Assembly: GCF_015182315.1 (NCBI RefSeq)
Contig: NZ_PRDL01000001.1
Coordinates: 682,001 to 746,000, forward strand
Direction of reading: 5' to 3'
From: Cellvibrio polysaccharolyticus
GTDB taxonomy: Bacteria; Pseudomonadota; Gammaproteobacteria; Pseudomonadales; Cellvibrionaceae
Length of the DNA stretch: 64,000 nucleotides
Positions 25,570 through 35,519 of the stretch are shown here, in pieces; the stretch's first letter is position 1, and the number at the start of each line of letters is the position of its first letter. Under the pieces are notes generated by a model. The model made no database searches. It saw only the letters and a list, made by a program, of their open reading frames with translations, and was not told where the DNA came from. The translations under genes were made by a program, and so were the position numbers.

Positions 25570-28365
25570 TCAGAAAGAGTAGCGAGCACCCAGGGCAAAG
25601 GTTCTGCTGTACAGCGATGAACCAAAGCTGTGAGTTCTTGCGTTACCTTCACCGTAATAACTCTGATAAATCTCTTCGGTCAGGTTGGTACCGTCGAGAG
25701 TAATCATGAGCGCGTCGTTAACCTGATAGCTGATCTGTAAATCAAGTGTTTGCTCAGGCGCTCTCCAAACCTCACGAGGGTTGGCAAACAAGGCCGCCTC
25801 ATAATTGTTGAAGAACTCTTTACGCCAGGTATACGACAAACGAGCACCCAGTTTCTCTTTTTCGTAAGCCAGTACCACGGAGTAAGAGCTATCCGATACG
25901 CCACCCATATTGGTTTTGTTGTAACCAATAATATTGCCTTCGTCATCGGTATCAGGGGTGGTCAGTGATGAATCCAGCATGGTGTAGCTTGCCTGGATAC
26001 CAAAGCCATCAAGAACTCTCGGTAAATTTTCCGGGAACCAGATGGCGCCGATTTCCAAACCTTCAAGATTGCCATCACTACCATTAGCCGGCTGGGTAAG
26101 AATGAAGGTGCCAGGAGTACCATCCAATTTTGGCCCGGTGATTTGACGGCGCATGTCGACAACCAGACCTTCGATGTCGCGCTTGAACAGGGTTCCGTAG
26201 AGTGAGCTGCCTTCCGCGAAGTACCACTCCAATGATAAGTCGTAGTTGACCGACTCTACCGGTGCCAGACTCGGGTTACCGCCTGTTGCAGTACCATAAC
26301 CTACGCCGGAAACATCCTGGTTGTAGATAATTTGCGAATTAAGAGACGCAAATGCCGGACGGCGCAAGGTTTGTGTATAGGCGAAGCGCGCTAATAAATC
26401 GTCCGTTAACGCATAACGCAGTGTCAGGCTTGGTAATACCTTGGAGGTATCGGCTTTTGCGGTGTATCTATCCAGATTTGCAGAAGACGAATCAAAGAAT
26501 GTCATATCGGTATCATAGGCCGCATAACGAAGACCTATTTCACCATCCAGTATCCGACCGGCAACCTCTGTCTCAAAGTTGGCACTAACATACAAGGCAG
26601 TAGACAGCTCGCTGATCTCGAACGAAGGATCGAGAGACAACCTGTCGAGATTATATAAACCTCTGTACTCGTCTATATTACCGCGCAAATAATGACCATC
26701 TGCAACCGCCCAGGTGGTTGGCACATCGGAATTTCCATCAAAGAAATTCCGATTGATATAGGTCATTTCCGGCGTAATGGCGATGGAATTATTAAAGCCT
26801 TCCTGACGGCTGAAATATTCAGCCGCTGAGCGATCATCAACGCGAATACCGGCCCGGAAAGTATTAAAAATGCCGATAGATTCCTCCCAGGTTAAATCCG
26901 AGGTGAAGGTTATCGAGTCGCCCGTGTTACGGTTTGCGTTGTCGTACAGTTGTGCGGTTGTCCAGTTTTTGATATCAGCTACGTTCGCTTCATCAAGATC
27001 CGCTGTGGCCGGGTTATCAATAAATCCGAAGGAAGGAAGACCACCTCCAGAGTTAAAGTCGACATTGACACCGTGGCGACCGCCTTCATAGCGCATAGCA
27101 ACGAAGTCAGTGTTGTACTTACTGTCCTGATAAACAATCTCGGATTTAAGCTTCAGATTGTTAGCCAAATCCCACTCTCCGCCAAAGGCGTATAAGTAGC
27201 TATCGGTTTTTCCAGTGGCCAAATCGCCGCTGGTGAATGAGAAGTTATTACTGACACTGCGGGATTTAACAATATTTGTACCCGGGAACAGAACAACATT
27301 GGCATCCTGTACGGCAGTGGGGCTATTGGCGTAATCGCCCCACCAGTCTGCAAACGAAAACAGTAAGGAGTTAAATGACTCATTACGGTAGCTGTTATAG
27401 AAAGCTTCGAAGGTGTAAACAGACGCATCATTGGGCGCATATTGCAAAGACAGGTTTACACCATTTCTTTCACGCTCGCCGGTGAAGTCACTGGCGAAAA
27501 TAGCGTCACGGCCCAGGATATATTCCATCGGCGTGCCGTTCACATCAAGCGTTGATCCTGGTGCTGACGGCAGCCCGGAGATCAACCCCGGTTGCCAGAT
27601 GGGGTTTTCCGAAACACCGCCGCGATCCAGGAATATCCTTTCATAATTACCAAAGGGCGCAACCGGGTTTTCAGTCGCGAAAGGTACCATGGCACCGGCG
27701 GTTACGCTCTGGTCGCGGTAATTGGTTTTCGCCAGGGAGAAGTTTAAAAGCGCACCAAATTCGCCGCCGCCAACTTCCCAGCGATTGCTCAACAAGGCAC
27801 TGAAATGAGGATCAGTTTTGTCAGCCTGCTCTTGATGGATCGCTCTTGCAGCGACTAAAACCTTGCTGCCATCAAAGTCGAGAGGGCGTTGGGTTTTAAC
27901 GTCGATCGAACCGGCAATACCTGTTTCGATTTGAGACGCCGAGCGTGTTTTATACACGTCCACCTGTTTTAAAAGGCTGGCAGGAATGTCTTGCAAGGCG
28001 ACAGACAGCCCGGAGGAGGTGAAGATACTTCTGCCGTTTACCGTGGTGGTCACATCGGTTAAACCACGAATCGACACACCGGCAATTTCGCCGGCACCAC
28101 GGTTGGTAACCTGTACACCCGAAATGCGTTGCATGGCTTCCACAACGTTGTTGTCAGGGAACTTGCCAATGTCTTCCGCAACGATCGCATCAACGACGGA
28201 AAAGTTCTCCCGCTTGATATCAACGGATTTCGCCAAACTCGCACGGATACCGGTAACAACGATTTCCTCAATCGCTGCATCGTCATTTTCCTGGGCAAGA
28301 AGGGATTGGCTTGAAAGGGCCACGGCCAGCGCGATGCTGGTGCTTAACATGGAGCGAGTAAACAT
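25570..28365 (-). CDS. TonB-dependent receptor (arabinan locus, minus strand)
   Basis: A 931-residue outer-membrane active transporter. A signal peptide (ends near SLLAQ, residue 25) is followed by a TonB box in AAIEEIVVTG, the plug domain (DIGKFPDNNVVEAMQRISGV to about 170), and a 22-strand barrel ending in the aromatic SRTFALGARYSF. Residues FPDNNVVEAMQRI are typical of the oligosaccharide-type TBDR subgroup. The start at 28365 has GGGAG nine bases upstream. It is divergent from a second receptor and shares a 470-bp control region. It most likely imports arabino-oligosaccharides. Confidence 0.93.
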   Translation of the reverse strand: MFTRSMLSTSIALAVALSSQSLLAQENDDAAIEEIVVTGIRASLAKSVDIKRENFSVVDAIVAEDIGKFPDNNVVEAMQRISGVQVTNRGAGEIAGVSIRGLTDVTTTVNGRSIFTSSGLSVALQDIPASLLKQVDVYKTRSASQIETGIAGSIDVKTQRPLDFDGSKVLVAARAIHQEQADKTDPHFSALLSNRWEVGGGEFGALLNFSLAKTNYRDQSVTAGAMVPFATENPVAPFGNYERIFLDRGGVSENPIWQPGLISGLPSAPGSTLDVNGTPMEYILGRDAIFASDFTGERERNGVNLSLQYAPNDASVYTFEAFYNSYRNESFNSLLFSFADWWGDYANSPTAVQDANVVLFPGTNIVKSRSVSNNFSFTSGDLATGKTDSYLYAFGGEWDLANNLKLKSEIVYQDSKYNTDFVAMRYEGGRHGVNVDFNSGGGLPSFGFIDNPATADLDEANVADIKNWTTAQLYDNANRNTGDSITFTSDLTWEESIGIFNTFRAGIRVDDRSAAEYFSRQEGFNNSIAITPEMTYINRNFFDGNSDVPTTWAVADGHYLRGNIDEYRGLYNLDRLSLDPSFEISELSTALYVSANFETEVAGRILDGEIGLRYAAYDTDMTFFDSSSANLDRYTAKADTSKVLPSLTLRYALTDDLLARFAYTQTLRRPAFASLNSQIIYNQDVSGVGYGTATGGNPSLAPVESVNYDLSLEWYFAEGSSLYGTLFKRDIEGLVVDMRRQITGPKLDGTPGTFILTQPANGSDGNLEGLEIGAIWFPENLPRVLDGFGIQASYTMLDSSLTTPDTDDEGNIIGYNKTNMGGVSDSSYSVVLAYEKEKLGARLSYTWRKEFFNNYEAALFANPREVWRAPEQTLDLQISYQVNDALMITLDGTNLTEEIYQSYYGEGNARTHSFGSSLYSRTFALGARYSF

Positions 28366-28465
28366 GTGATAACTCCCGCGAAGTTTGGATAGCAGTCTCG
28401 AGGGCATTTATTGTTAAGGCGGCCACATCGAAACTATTGTTTTTATTTAATGGAGCGAAAGCATA

Positions 28466-28482
28466 GTATTGTAATATAAAAA
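28466..28482 (-). promoter_or_regulatory. Arabinan-regulon operator before the minus-strand TBDR
   Basis: GTATTGTA-A-TATAAAAA matches 12 of 16 consensus positions with the TTGTA half intact. It lies 101 bp before the receptor start at 28365. Confidence 0.5.
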
Positions 28483-28753
28483 GATAATCAATCGCCGTCT
28501 GCTGTCTTTACGTTTCTGCCTGCTCGTCTCTTTTTGGCGGTCTATTCTCTCTGCTTATTTGTCTTATTAATAAGGTCGGTGCCTGTAATAGGTAAGTGCT
28601 TGAATGCTCATGTATGGCGGGTTTTCGGTGTTTTAACACCGCTTGCGCGCATTGACTCCTGTCGTAAAACCTTCTATTTTAGTCATATAATATGTGAATA
28701 ATAGGAAGTTAAAGCCGGCCTTATTCAAGGCAGCGGGTCGCCGGAATTCAGCA

Positions 28754-28770
28754 TATTTATAATATAAATT
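28754..28770 (+). promoter_or_regulatory. Weak arabinan-regulon operator before the plus-strand TBDR
   Basis: TATTTATA-A-TATAAATT has dyad symmetry but only 9 of 16 matches, with G and C both replaced symmetrically by A and T. It lies 67 bp before the start at 28837. Another palindrome, CATAT-A-ATATG, is at 28684-28694. Being AT-rich, it could be chance. Confidence 0.35.
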
Positions 28771-28836
28771 GATTCAGTCAAAGTGTACCAACCGTTTTTG
28801 GTTCCGGCAGAACCAAAGTTCTCGGGAGTTTCATCC

Positions 28837-31500
28837 ATGTTGCAGAAAAAAATATTGAGCCTGTCTATCGCTCTGGCGGTGGGTGCTGTGGCCAATTATG
28901 GCTATGCCCAAAGCGAAAGCGCTGGTGTAGTAGAAGAGGTTTTGGTTCGTGGTGTGAAAAGCAGTGTGGCCGGTGCCATTGCTGTTAAACAGGAAGCCCA
29001 GCAAATTGTGGATTCCATCGTTTCGGAAGATATCGGCAAGTTGCCGGATAACAGTGTGGCGGCTGCCTTGCAACGGGTGACCGGTGTCCAGATTACCCGC
29101 TTGAATGGTGAAGCGTCAGGCGTGATGGTGCGCGGTTTGCCCAACGTTGTGACTACCCTGAATGGCCGCAATATATTTACTACCACGGGTCGTGGTATCT
29201 CCATGGCCGATATTCCTGCCGACCTGCTGCAACGTGTAGATGTTAAAAAATCCTCTACCGCCGACGACCTGGAAGGTGGCATCGCCGGTCTGGTCGATGT
29301 TCGTTTGCGTCGTCCTTTTGACTTTGATGAAGGTCTGACAGTTGCTGGCGCCGTGCGCGGTGAGTACAGCGACCGCGCCGAAAAAACCGACCCTGCCGGT
29401 AGCCTTACGGTGAACAATACCTGGAATACCGGTGCCGGTGAATTTGGCGCGATGTTCAGCCTGTCTTATCAGGATCGCCGTTTTATGGACCAGGTGAATT
29501 TCAACACCGCTCCCGGTGCTGAAATCATTAACCATCCGTTGTCGGTCGCGAACCCGGCCGGCACTGCCGAGTCGCTGATTCCCGGTGTTATCGGTTCCTA
29601 CTATCGCTATGGCGATCGCAACCGCACCTCCGGTAACCTGGCTTTGCAATGGCGTCCGAATGACAGCGCCGAATATTATTTCGAAGGCTTCATGGTCGAT
29701 TACGATCAGGACTCGGAAATGAATTTCTGGGTGCCGCTGCCCTCCTGGGGTGGTTTTGATGGGTATGTGACCGAGTACAAACCCGGCACCAACGTTGTGA
29801 AATCCTTTGTCAGAGACAATGCGCCCGGTACTATTTCCAGTAACCAGGCGTTTGCCAATGCCTCCAAAACCTCACAGTTTGCGATTGGCGGTAAGTGGGA
29901 TTTGAGTAGCACTGTGCGCTTAAGCTCCGATTTGGCTTACACCAAAAGTGAGGCAAACAGCCGCGGCTTTATTCTCGATCTGGTTTTCTTTGCCCCGCGT
30001 GTTGCCTATGACTTCTCAAAAAATAACAGCGGTGTTTCGGACGTTACTATTACCAATGCCGATGGTTCTCCGTTTGATTTGTCGAACCCCGACCATTATT
30101 TGCTGAACCAATTCTTTGATCAGCGCAGTCAGCAGGAAGGTGATGAAGTTTCCTGGAATGCCGATGCGACTTTTGAATTGGCAGACACCGGTATTACCTC
30201 GCTGGATATAGGTGCGCGCACCAGTTGGCGCACGGCCTTTAACCAGGAAGCCGATACCGGTGGCCGTCCGAACATCAGTGGTCGTGATGTGCGCATGACT
30301 GAATTTCCCGGTATGGAAAGCATGACACCGAACAACTTCCTGGAAGGGGTCGCGTCATTAAATACCAAACAATGGCTGACGCCATCTCGCGATTATATTT
30401 ACGCCAACCGCGTCGATATTCGTCAGACGATGGGTTATGGCCCGGAAGATCCATCCTTTATTCCCGCCCGTTTCTTCGATAACGATGAAGACAGCTATGC
30501 CGTTTATGCCAAGGCGAACTATGCACTGGAGCTGGCCGGTATGCCGTTGGATGGCCAATTCGGTGTGCGGGTGCTGCGCCTCGATTCAAGCCTGAGCGGT
30601 ATCAATATTATTGATGGCTCGATTGAAGAACCGATCACCATTTCTTCATCGGATAACAAAGTGTTGCCAAGCCTCAGTGCACGCCTCGGCTTGCGCGATG
30701 ATCTGTTCCTGCGTTTTGCCTACGGTGAAACTATTTCCCGCCCAGGCTTTGCTGACCTGAACCCGGCAACCGCTTACTTCCAGCCAACACCCACCATGCC
30801 GGATAACGGCACAGGTACCGGTGGTAACCCATCGCTCAAAGCGATTGAATCGTCCAGCTTTGACGTATCGCTGGAATGGTATTTCAGTGATGTAAGTTCG
30901 CTTACCGGTACACTTTTCTACCGCGATATTGACGGCTATATTCAATTTTACGCCGCCGAAGAAATGCGTGATGGCGTTCCTTATCGGGTAACCCGTCCGC
31001 AAAATACCGGTTCCGGTTCGCTGGAAGGTGTTGAATTGGCGTATACCCATTTCTTCGACTTCCTGCCGGGTATCTGGTCCGGGTTTGGTGTGCAGTTAAA
31101 CGGTACCTATATTGATGGTGAAGCCTTATCGCCTACCGGTGTTATGCAGCCACTGCAAAACGTTTCCGACAAGTCATACAACGCGGTGCTGTTGTATGAA
31201 TACAACAAGTTGTCGGCGCGTTTGGCTTACAACTGGCGTAGCGAATACTACGGCAGCTTTAATGAAGGCGGTGCGCAGCCAGGTAAATCGCTGGTGGTGA
31301 AAGACTCCGACTCGTTGGACTTGTCGGTCAGCTATGACATCAACGACAACCTGACGTTGTCTTTCGATGCCACCAACCTCACCGACTCGGTTTACGGCGA
31401 TTACTTCGGTGGTCACTCATCGGCGGATGCCTATCTCTACCCGCGCGATACTTATGCGCGTGACAAGACTTACGCGGTGGGTGTGCGTTTCCGTTATTAA
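28837..31500 (+). CDS. TonB-dependent receptor (arabinan locus, plus strand)
   Basis: An 887-residue outer-membrane receptor. Signal peptide to about YGYAQ (residue 24), TonB box in GVVEEVLVRG, plug with DIGKLPDNSVAAALQRVTGV, then the beta barrel ending in YAVGVRFRY with terminal aromatic. The ATG at 28837 follows GGGAG; the open frame back to 28783 has no ribosome site. A terminator separates it from GH127, the next gene on this strand. Substrate probably a second class of arabinose oligosaccharide, given GH127 and GH97 nearby; this is inference. Confidence 0.93.
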   Translation: MLQKKILSLSIALAVGAVANYGYAQSESAGVVEEVLVRGVKSSVAGAIAVKQEAQQIVDSIVSEDIGKLPDNSVAAALQRVTGVQITRLNGEASGVMVRGLPNVVTTLNGRNIFTTTGRGISMADIPADLLQRVDVKKSSTADDLEGGIAGLVDVRLRRPFDFDEGLTVAGAVRGEYSDRAEKTDPAGSLTVNNTWNTGAGEFGAMFSLSYQDRRFMDQVNFNTAPGAEIINHPLSVANPAGTAESLIPGVIGSYYRYGDRNRTSGNLALQWRPNDSAEYYFEGFMVDYDQDSEMNFWVPLPSWGGFDGYVTEYKPGTNVVKSFVRDNAPGTISSNQAFANASKTSQFAIGGKWDLSSTVRLSSDLAYTKSEANSRGFILDLVFFAPRVAYDFSKNNSGVSDVTITNADGSPFDLSNPDHYLLNQFFDQRSQQEGDEVSWNADATFELADTGITSLDIGARTSWRTAFNQEADTGGRPNISGRDVRMTEFPGMESMTPNNFLEGVASLNTKQWLTPSRDYIYANRVDIRQTMGYGPEDPSFIPARFFDNDEDSYAVYAKANYALELAGMPLDGQFGVRVLRLDSSLSGINIIDGSIEEPITISSSDNKVLPSLSARLGLRDDLFLRFAYGETISRPGFADLNPATAYFQPTPTMPDNGTGTGGNPSLKAIESSSFDVSLEWYFSDVSSLTGTLFYRDIDGYIQFYAAEEMRDGVPYRVTRPQNTGSGSLEGVELAYTHFFDFLPGIWSGFGVQLNGTYIDGEALSPTGVMQPLQNVSDKSYNAVLLYEYNKLSARLAYNWRSEYYGSFNEGGAQPGKSLVVKDSDSLDLSVSYDINDNLTLSFDATNLTDSVYGDYFGGHSSADAYLYPRDTYARDKTYAVGVRFRY

Positions 31501-31530
31501 TGGGCGAATGTTCATCGAATTTTCTTCTGT

Positions 31531-31557
31531 ACCTCCCGTTATCGGGAGGTTTTTTTA
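31531..31557 (+). terminator. Intrinsic terminator after TBDR
   Basis: ACCTCCCG-TTAT-CGGGAGGT followed by seven T. GH127 starts 33 bp later, so it may set the receptor-to-enzyme ratio rather than isolate the genes. Confidence 0.9.
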
Positions 31558-31590
31558 TCAGGAGAGCGTGTTTTTAAACAGGAGAATAAA

Positions 31591-33963
31591 ATGCATAAAA
31601 CCTGGATCTGTACCTTGTTGTTGCTAATGCCGCTCGCGGTTTTCGCGGCAAAAAAAGATGCACCTATTGAGTTGTTTCCACTGGCGGATGTTCGCTTGCT
31701 GGACAGCCCTTTCAAAAAAGCAGAACAGAAAAACCTGCAATATCTGCTATCGCTTAACCCGGATCGTTTATTGGCGCCTTACTGGCGTGAAGCCGGCTTG
31801 CCGGTAAAAACACCGAGCTACGGTAACTGGGAATCGACCGGCCTCGATGGTCATATTGGTGGACACTATGTGAGTGCGCTGGCGTTAATGGTTGCCGCGA
31901 CCGGTAATGAAGAGGTTAGCTACCGCCTGAACTACATGATGGCCGAATGGAAAAAAGTTCAGGAAAAAAACGGTAATGGTTACATCGGCGGTATTCCCGA
32001 CGGCGATGAAGCCTGGCAAGCCCTGGCAAAAGGCGTAATTGATGTTGATAATTTTTCGCTGAATGGAAAGTGGGTGCCCTGGTACAACATTCATAAAGTC
32101 TACAGCGGCCTGCGCGATGCGCACCTTTATGCCCATCACCCGGATGCTTTACCGATGTTGGTTAAATTGTCCGAATGGGCCTTGCGTACCACGGGTAATT
32201 TGACCGATGCACAAATGGAAACCATGTTGCGCGGTGAATACGGCGGTATGAATGAAATCTTTGTCGATGTGGCCGAGCTCACCGGAGATGATAAATATTT
32301 AACCCTGGCGCGCCGCTTCTCCCATCATCTGCTGCTCGACCCCTTGCTGGAAAAGCGCGATGTGCTAACCGGCATGCATGCCAATACCCAAATTCCCAAA
32401 GTGATTGGCTACAAGCGCATCGCCGATGTGACCGGTGATAAACAGTGGGACGAAGCCTCCCGTTTTTTCTGGGAAACGCTGGTAGAAAATCGCAGTGTCT
32501 CCATTGGTGGCAACAGTGTGCGTGAGCACTTTCATGAGTTGAATAACTTTGAAACCATGATCTCCGATATCGAAGGGCCGGAAACCTGCAACACCTATAA
32601 TATGTTGAAGCTTTCCAACCTGTTTTATCAGTCAACGGGGGAGCTGAAGTTTATCGATTTTTACGAGCGCGGAATGTACAACCACATTCTCTCGTCGCAG
32701 CACCCGCAAACCGGTGGCCTGGTGTACTTCACACCCATGCGCCCCAACCACTACCGGGTTTACTCCCAGGTGCACGACGGCATGTGGTGTTGTGTGGGTT
32801 CAGGGCTGGAGAACCACGGTAAGTACGCGGAACTGATTTACGCGCACCGTAAAGACCAGTTATTTGTGAATCTCTATATTCCTTCTACCTTGCAATGGAA
32901 AGAAAAAAATATTGCGATCACCCAGCAAACCGCATTTCCCGATGAAGGGCGTAGCGTTATTCGTATCGATAGCAAAGGCCGCTTTGGCTTGAACTTGCGT
33001 TACCCTTCCTGGGTTGCCGCTGGTGCGATGAAAGTAAGCGTTAATGGCAAGGCGATAAACATCAAATCCTCTCCCGGTGAATATGTGACCATAAAACGCC
33101 GCTGGAACGCGGGTGATGAAGTGCGCGTGGAATTGCCAATGACCACACGGCTGGAGTCGCTGCCGGATAAAAGCCACTTCTATTCTGTTGTGCATGGCCC
33201 GATTGTGCTGGCCGCAAAAACATCCCCGATTGCCAACGAAACACTGAAACAATTTGGTGACGACAGCCGCATGGGGCATATCGCCAGTGGTGCACTCTGT
33301 CCTATTGATCAGGCGCCGGTGTTTGTTACCGAAGATGATGAGTTTGCATCCAAAATCCAGGCGGTCAGCGGCAAATCGCTAACATTCTCTGCGCCCGTTG
33401 TAGAGAATGGCAAAGCAAAAACCGTTGAGCTGATTCCATTTTTTCGCCTGCATGACTCGCGCTATATGATCTATTGGCCAATGTCCTCCCGCCAGCAACT
33501 GCAAGACATGCAGCAAAAAACAGCACTGGAAGAAGCTGCCCGGCTGGCACTGGCTAAACGCACTATTGATCAAATCAACCCGGGCCAACAACAACCCGAG
33601 TCGGATCATTTTCTGAAGTTTGGCAACAGTGAAATGGGAATTCATCAAGGACGGCATTGGCGTCATGCCAGCGACTGGTTCAGCTATTTAATGAATGATC
33701 CGCAACAAAAAGCGGTTGCCTTGCAGCTCACTTTCTTTGCTGGCGATGCCGGACGTGAATTCGAGTTGTGGGTAAATGGCAAGAAAACAACCGACATCAA
33801 ATTGCAGCCACAATCCAATGACAGTTTCTACTCCATGGATTATAAAATTCCGGCAGATGTACTGGCGTTACATAAAGACGGTAAACACGAAGTGAAGTTT
33901 GTTGCCAAACCGGGTTCTGTTGCGGGCGGGCTTTACTATGTGAGATTGCTTAATTCGTTGTAG
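31591..33963 (+). CDS. GH127 beta-L-arabinofuranosidase
   Basis: A 790-residue secreted enzyme (signal peptide to about AVFAA, residue 20) of family GH127 (former DUF1680). The zinc/cysteine active site known from HypBA1 is present: E331 and C333 in GPETCNTYNMLKL, and C400-C401 in MWCCVGSGLENHGKY, where the first of the pair is the nucleophile. The alpha/alpha barrel is followed by beta domains and a GH127-associated C-terminal domain (about 640-790, HWRHASDWFSYLM to GGLYYVRLLNSL). Family members cut terminal beta-L-Araf, for example from hydroxyproline-linked arabinosides of plant extensin. This adds the beta-linkage to an otherwise alpha-arabinan locus. Confidence 0.92.
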   Translation: MHKTWICTLLLLMPLAVFAAKKDAPIELFPLADVRLLDSPFKKAEQKNLQYLLSLNPDRLLAPYWREAGLPVKTPSYGNWESTGLDGHIGGHYVSALALMVAATGNEEVSYRLNYMMAEWKKVQEKNGNGYIGGIPDGDEAWQALAKGVIDVDNFSLNGKWVPWYNIHKVYSGLRDAHLYAHHPDALPMLVKLSEWALRTTGNLTDAQMETMLRGEYGGMNEIFVDVAELTGDDKYLTLARRFSHHLLLDPLLEKRDVLTGMHANTQIPKVIGYKRIADVTGDKQWDEASRFFWETLVENRSVSIGGNSVREHFHELNNFETMISDIEGPETCNTYNMLKLSNLFYQSTGELKFIDFYERGMYNHILSSQHPQTGGLVYFTPMRPNHYRVYSQVHDGMWCCVGSGLENHGKYAELIYAHRKDQLFVNLYIPSTLQWKEKNIAITQQTAFPDEGRSVIRIDSKGRFGLNLRYPSWVAAGAMKVSVNGKAINIKSSPGEYVTIKRRWNAGDEVRVELPMTTRLESLPDKSHFYSVVHGPIVLAAKTSPIANETLKQFGDDSRMGHIASGALCPIDQAPVFVTEDDEFASKIQAVSGKSLTFSAPVVENGKAKTVELIPFFRLHDSRYMIYWPMSSRQQLQDMQQKTALEEAARLALAKRTIDQINPGQQQPESDHFLKFGNSEMGIHQGRHWRHASDWFSYLMNDPQQKAVALQLTFFAGDAGREFELWVNGKKTTDIKLQPQSNDSFYSMDYKIPADVLALHKDGKHEVKFVAKPGSVAGGLYYVRLLNSL

Positions 33964-34134
33964 TAAATATTTTTTCAGAACGGAAAACCAATCCCGCAAT
34001 GGATTGGCTTTCTGCGTTCAGGTTCCGGAATTTTTATCACAAGCGCTTTAAAAAATGGATCGAACGGTTGATATCCCGGAGGTAGTAAACCAGGTCTTTC
34101 CGACTGACTGAAAAACCCCGGATCGGCACAATGG

Positions 34135-34262
34135 GAGTTTGGCGTTAGGGGTCTTTGTTCTAAAACTGTCGAGTCATGGACGACTCGACAGAGCTACATG
34201 GATGTATTTATGCGTTTTTGGAACAAAGACCCCTAATGACGAACGCGCAGAGTGGCACTTGC
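34135..34262 (+). repeat. Dispersed hairpin element, copy 2 (two GGA hexaloops)
   Basis: Second copy of the element at 6634-6759. The arms are different in sequence but still paired: TTAGGGGTCTTTGTTC and GAACAAAGACCCCTAA form a perfect 16-bp core. The centre is nearly identical to copy 1, with hairpins GTCGAGTC-AUGGAC-GACTCGAC and CTAC-AUGGAU-GTA. It lies between the convergent GH127 and GH43 genes. I see nothing else in 33964-34281. Confidence 0.85.
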
Positions 34263-34281
34263 TTGCTTTATTTGAAAAAAA

Positions 34282-35304
34282 TTATTCCACCCGCTTGCTA
34301 ACAAATGTATCCAGCTCCTGCGGATCTACAACCGGCCAACCCTCTTTATTCCAGGTCATCTCCAGCATTTTAAACTTCTGCTTGTAATTATCAGCCGCTT
34401 CATAAGCATGCACCACCAGATAATCCTTGCCCTTAAAGGTATAAGCACTGTTATGACCAACGCCCGGCCATCTCTCATTGCCCTCAATTAAAAGGCTGCC
34501 GCCGCCGTGGTTAAGATCAACGCCTTCCTTATCCAAATAAGGGCCGGTCACCGTTTTCGCGCGACCCACCACAACCTTGTAATCGCTATCCTTGCCCTGG
34601 CAGCACTTATCCCAGGACACAAACAAATAATAAAACTCACCCTTTTTAAAAATAAACGGTGCTTCCAGCGCGGCAGGTGCTGCAGAAGCATCCGCTGCGG
34701 TAAAGGGGCGCTCGCGCTTGGCAATGGAATACCACTCTTCGGGTTGGGCAATGCTGAGCATATCCGCAGACAGTTTGAATATTTTCAAACCGGACCAGAA
34801 AGAACCGAAGCTCATCCAGGGCGTACCGTCTTCATCAATAATCACCGCCGGGTCAATGGCGTTCCACAAATCGCGGCCCGGTACTGATTGCACCACAATG
34901 CCCTTATCTTCCCAGGCGTAATCCGGCGAGGATGAATCCAGCGTTTTATTAACCGTTACGCCAATTGCAGAGGTATTTTTACCGAAGGCCGAAACGGAAT
35001 AGTAAAGATAGTAGAGGCCATTGTGGTGAACGATATCCGGCGCCCACAAATGACCATTGAAAGTCGCAGATACCGATTTTGCCCATTCCGGTTCGGTAGC
35101 AAAGGCGCGGCCATCGGGCGTCCAGTTCACCAGGTCGGGTGACGAATAAATAGTGATGCCGGGGCCGGTGCTGAACAGATACCAGGTATCGCCTTGTTGT
35201 GCCATTACCGGATCGTGTACATCCACCTGGCGAGCGTCAGCGGTGCAAGCCGTCAGGATGACGCCGCTTACAAGGGCGACCAGCGGTTTCATAAAAGTAC
35301 GCAT
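34282..35304 (-). CDS. GH43 endo-arabinanase-type lipoprotein
   Basis: A 340-residue GH43 enzyme with lipobox LTAC (Cys20). Catalytic acids: D31 in VDVHDPVMAQQGDTWYLF, Asp in NAIDPAVIIDEDG and Glu in ALEAPFIFKKGEFYYL. The motif SWDKCCQGKDSDYKV, with two adjacent Cys, and HLWAPDIVHHNGLYYLYYS match endo-1,5-alpha-L-arabinanases. The same Cys-Cys motif occurs in the GH43 at 37005. I chose the ATG at 35304, with GGAG seven bases upstream, over the one at 35316. An arabinan-regulon operator lies 79 bp upstream. Probably outer-membrane anchored. Confidence 0.9.
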   Translation of the reverse strand: MRTFMKPLVALVSGVILTACTADARQVDVHDPVMAQQGDTWYLFSTGPGITIYSSPDLVNWTPDGRAFATEPEWAKSVSATFNGHLWAPDIVHHNGLYYLYYSVSAFGKNTSAIGVTVNKTLDSSSPDYAWEDKGIVVQSVPGRDLWNAIDPAVIIDEDGTPWMSFGSFWSGLKIFKLSADMLSIAQPEEWYSIAKRERPFTAADASAAPAALEAPFIFKKGEFYYLFVSWDKCCQGKDSDYKVVVGRAKTVTGPYLDKEGVDLNHGGGSLLIEGNERWPGVGHNSAYTFKGKDYLVVHAYEAADNYKQKFKMLEMTWNKEGWPVVDPQELDTFVSKRVE

Positions 35305-35382
35305 GGGGTTCTCCATCAGTTTTTATTGATCGTTTTCGGGCGAGCCATCGCTACAGGCGGACGGGTAGCGTCATAATGAGAA

Positions 35383-35399
35383 TAATTGTATTATAATAA
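35383..35399 (-). promoter_or_regulatory. Arabinan-regulon operator before the GH43 lipoprotein
   Basis: TAATTGTA-T-TATAATAA (plus strand) matches 12 of 16 positions, with the TTGTA.TA.AA core. It lies 79 bp from the start at 35304. Confidence 0.55.
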
Positions 35400-35519
35400 T
35401 ACTCGTATTTTAAATAAAAATAACACGACCGGCCCGGCAGGTGTTGGTTTTTGAGGTCACTTGTTATGCACATTCACCGGCCAGGGTTATTTGGCGGAAA
35501 CATGAAGGCCGCCCCTTAA

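Noticed and set aside
28684..28694. CATATAATATG palindrome as another arabinan operator
   Set aside because: It lacks the TTGTA/TACAA core; in such AT-rich DNA it may be chance or part of a -10 region.
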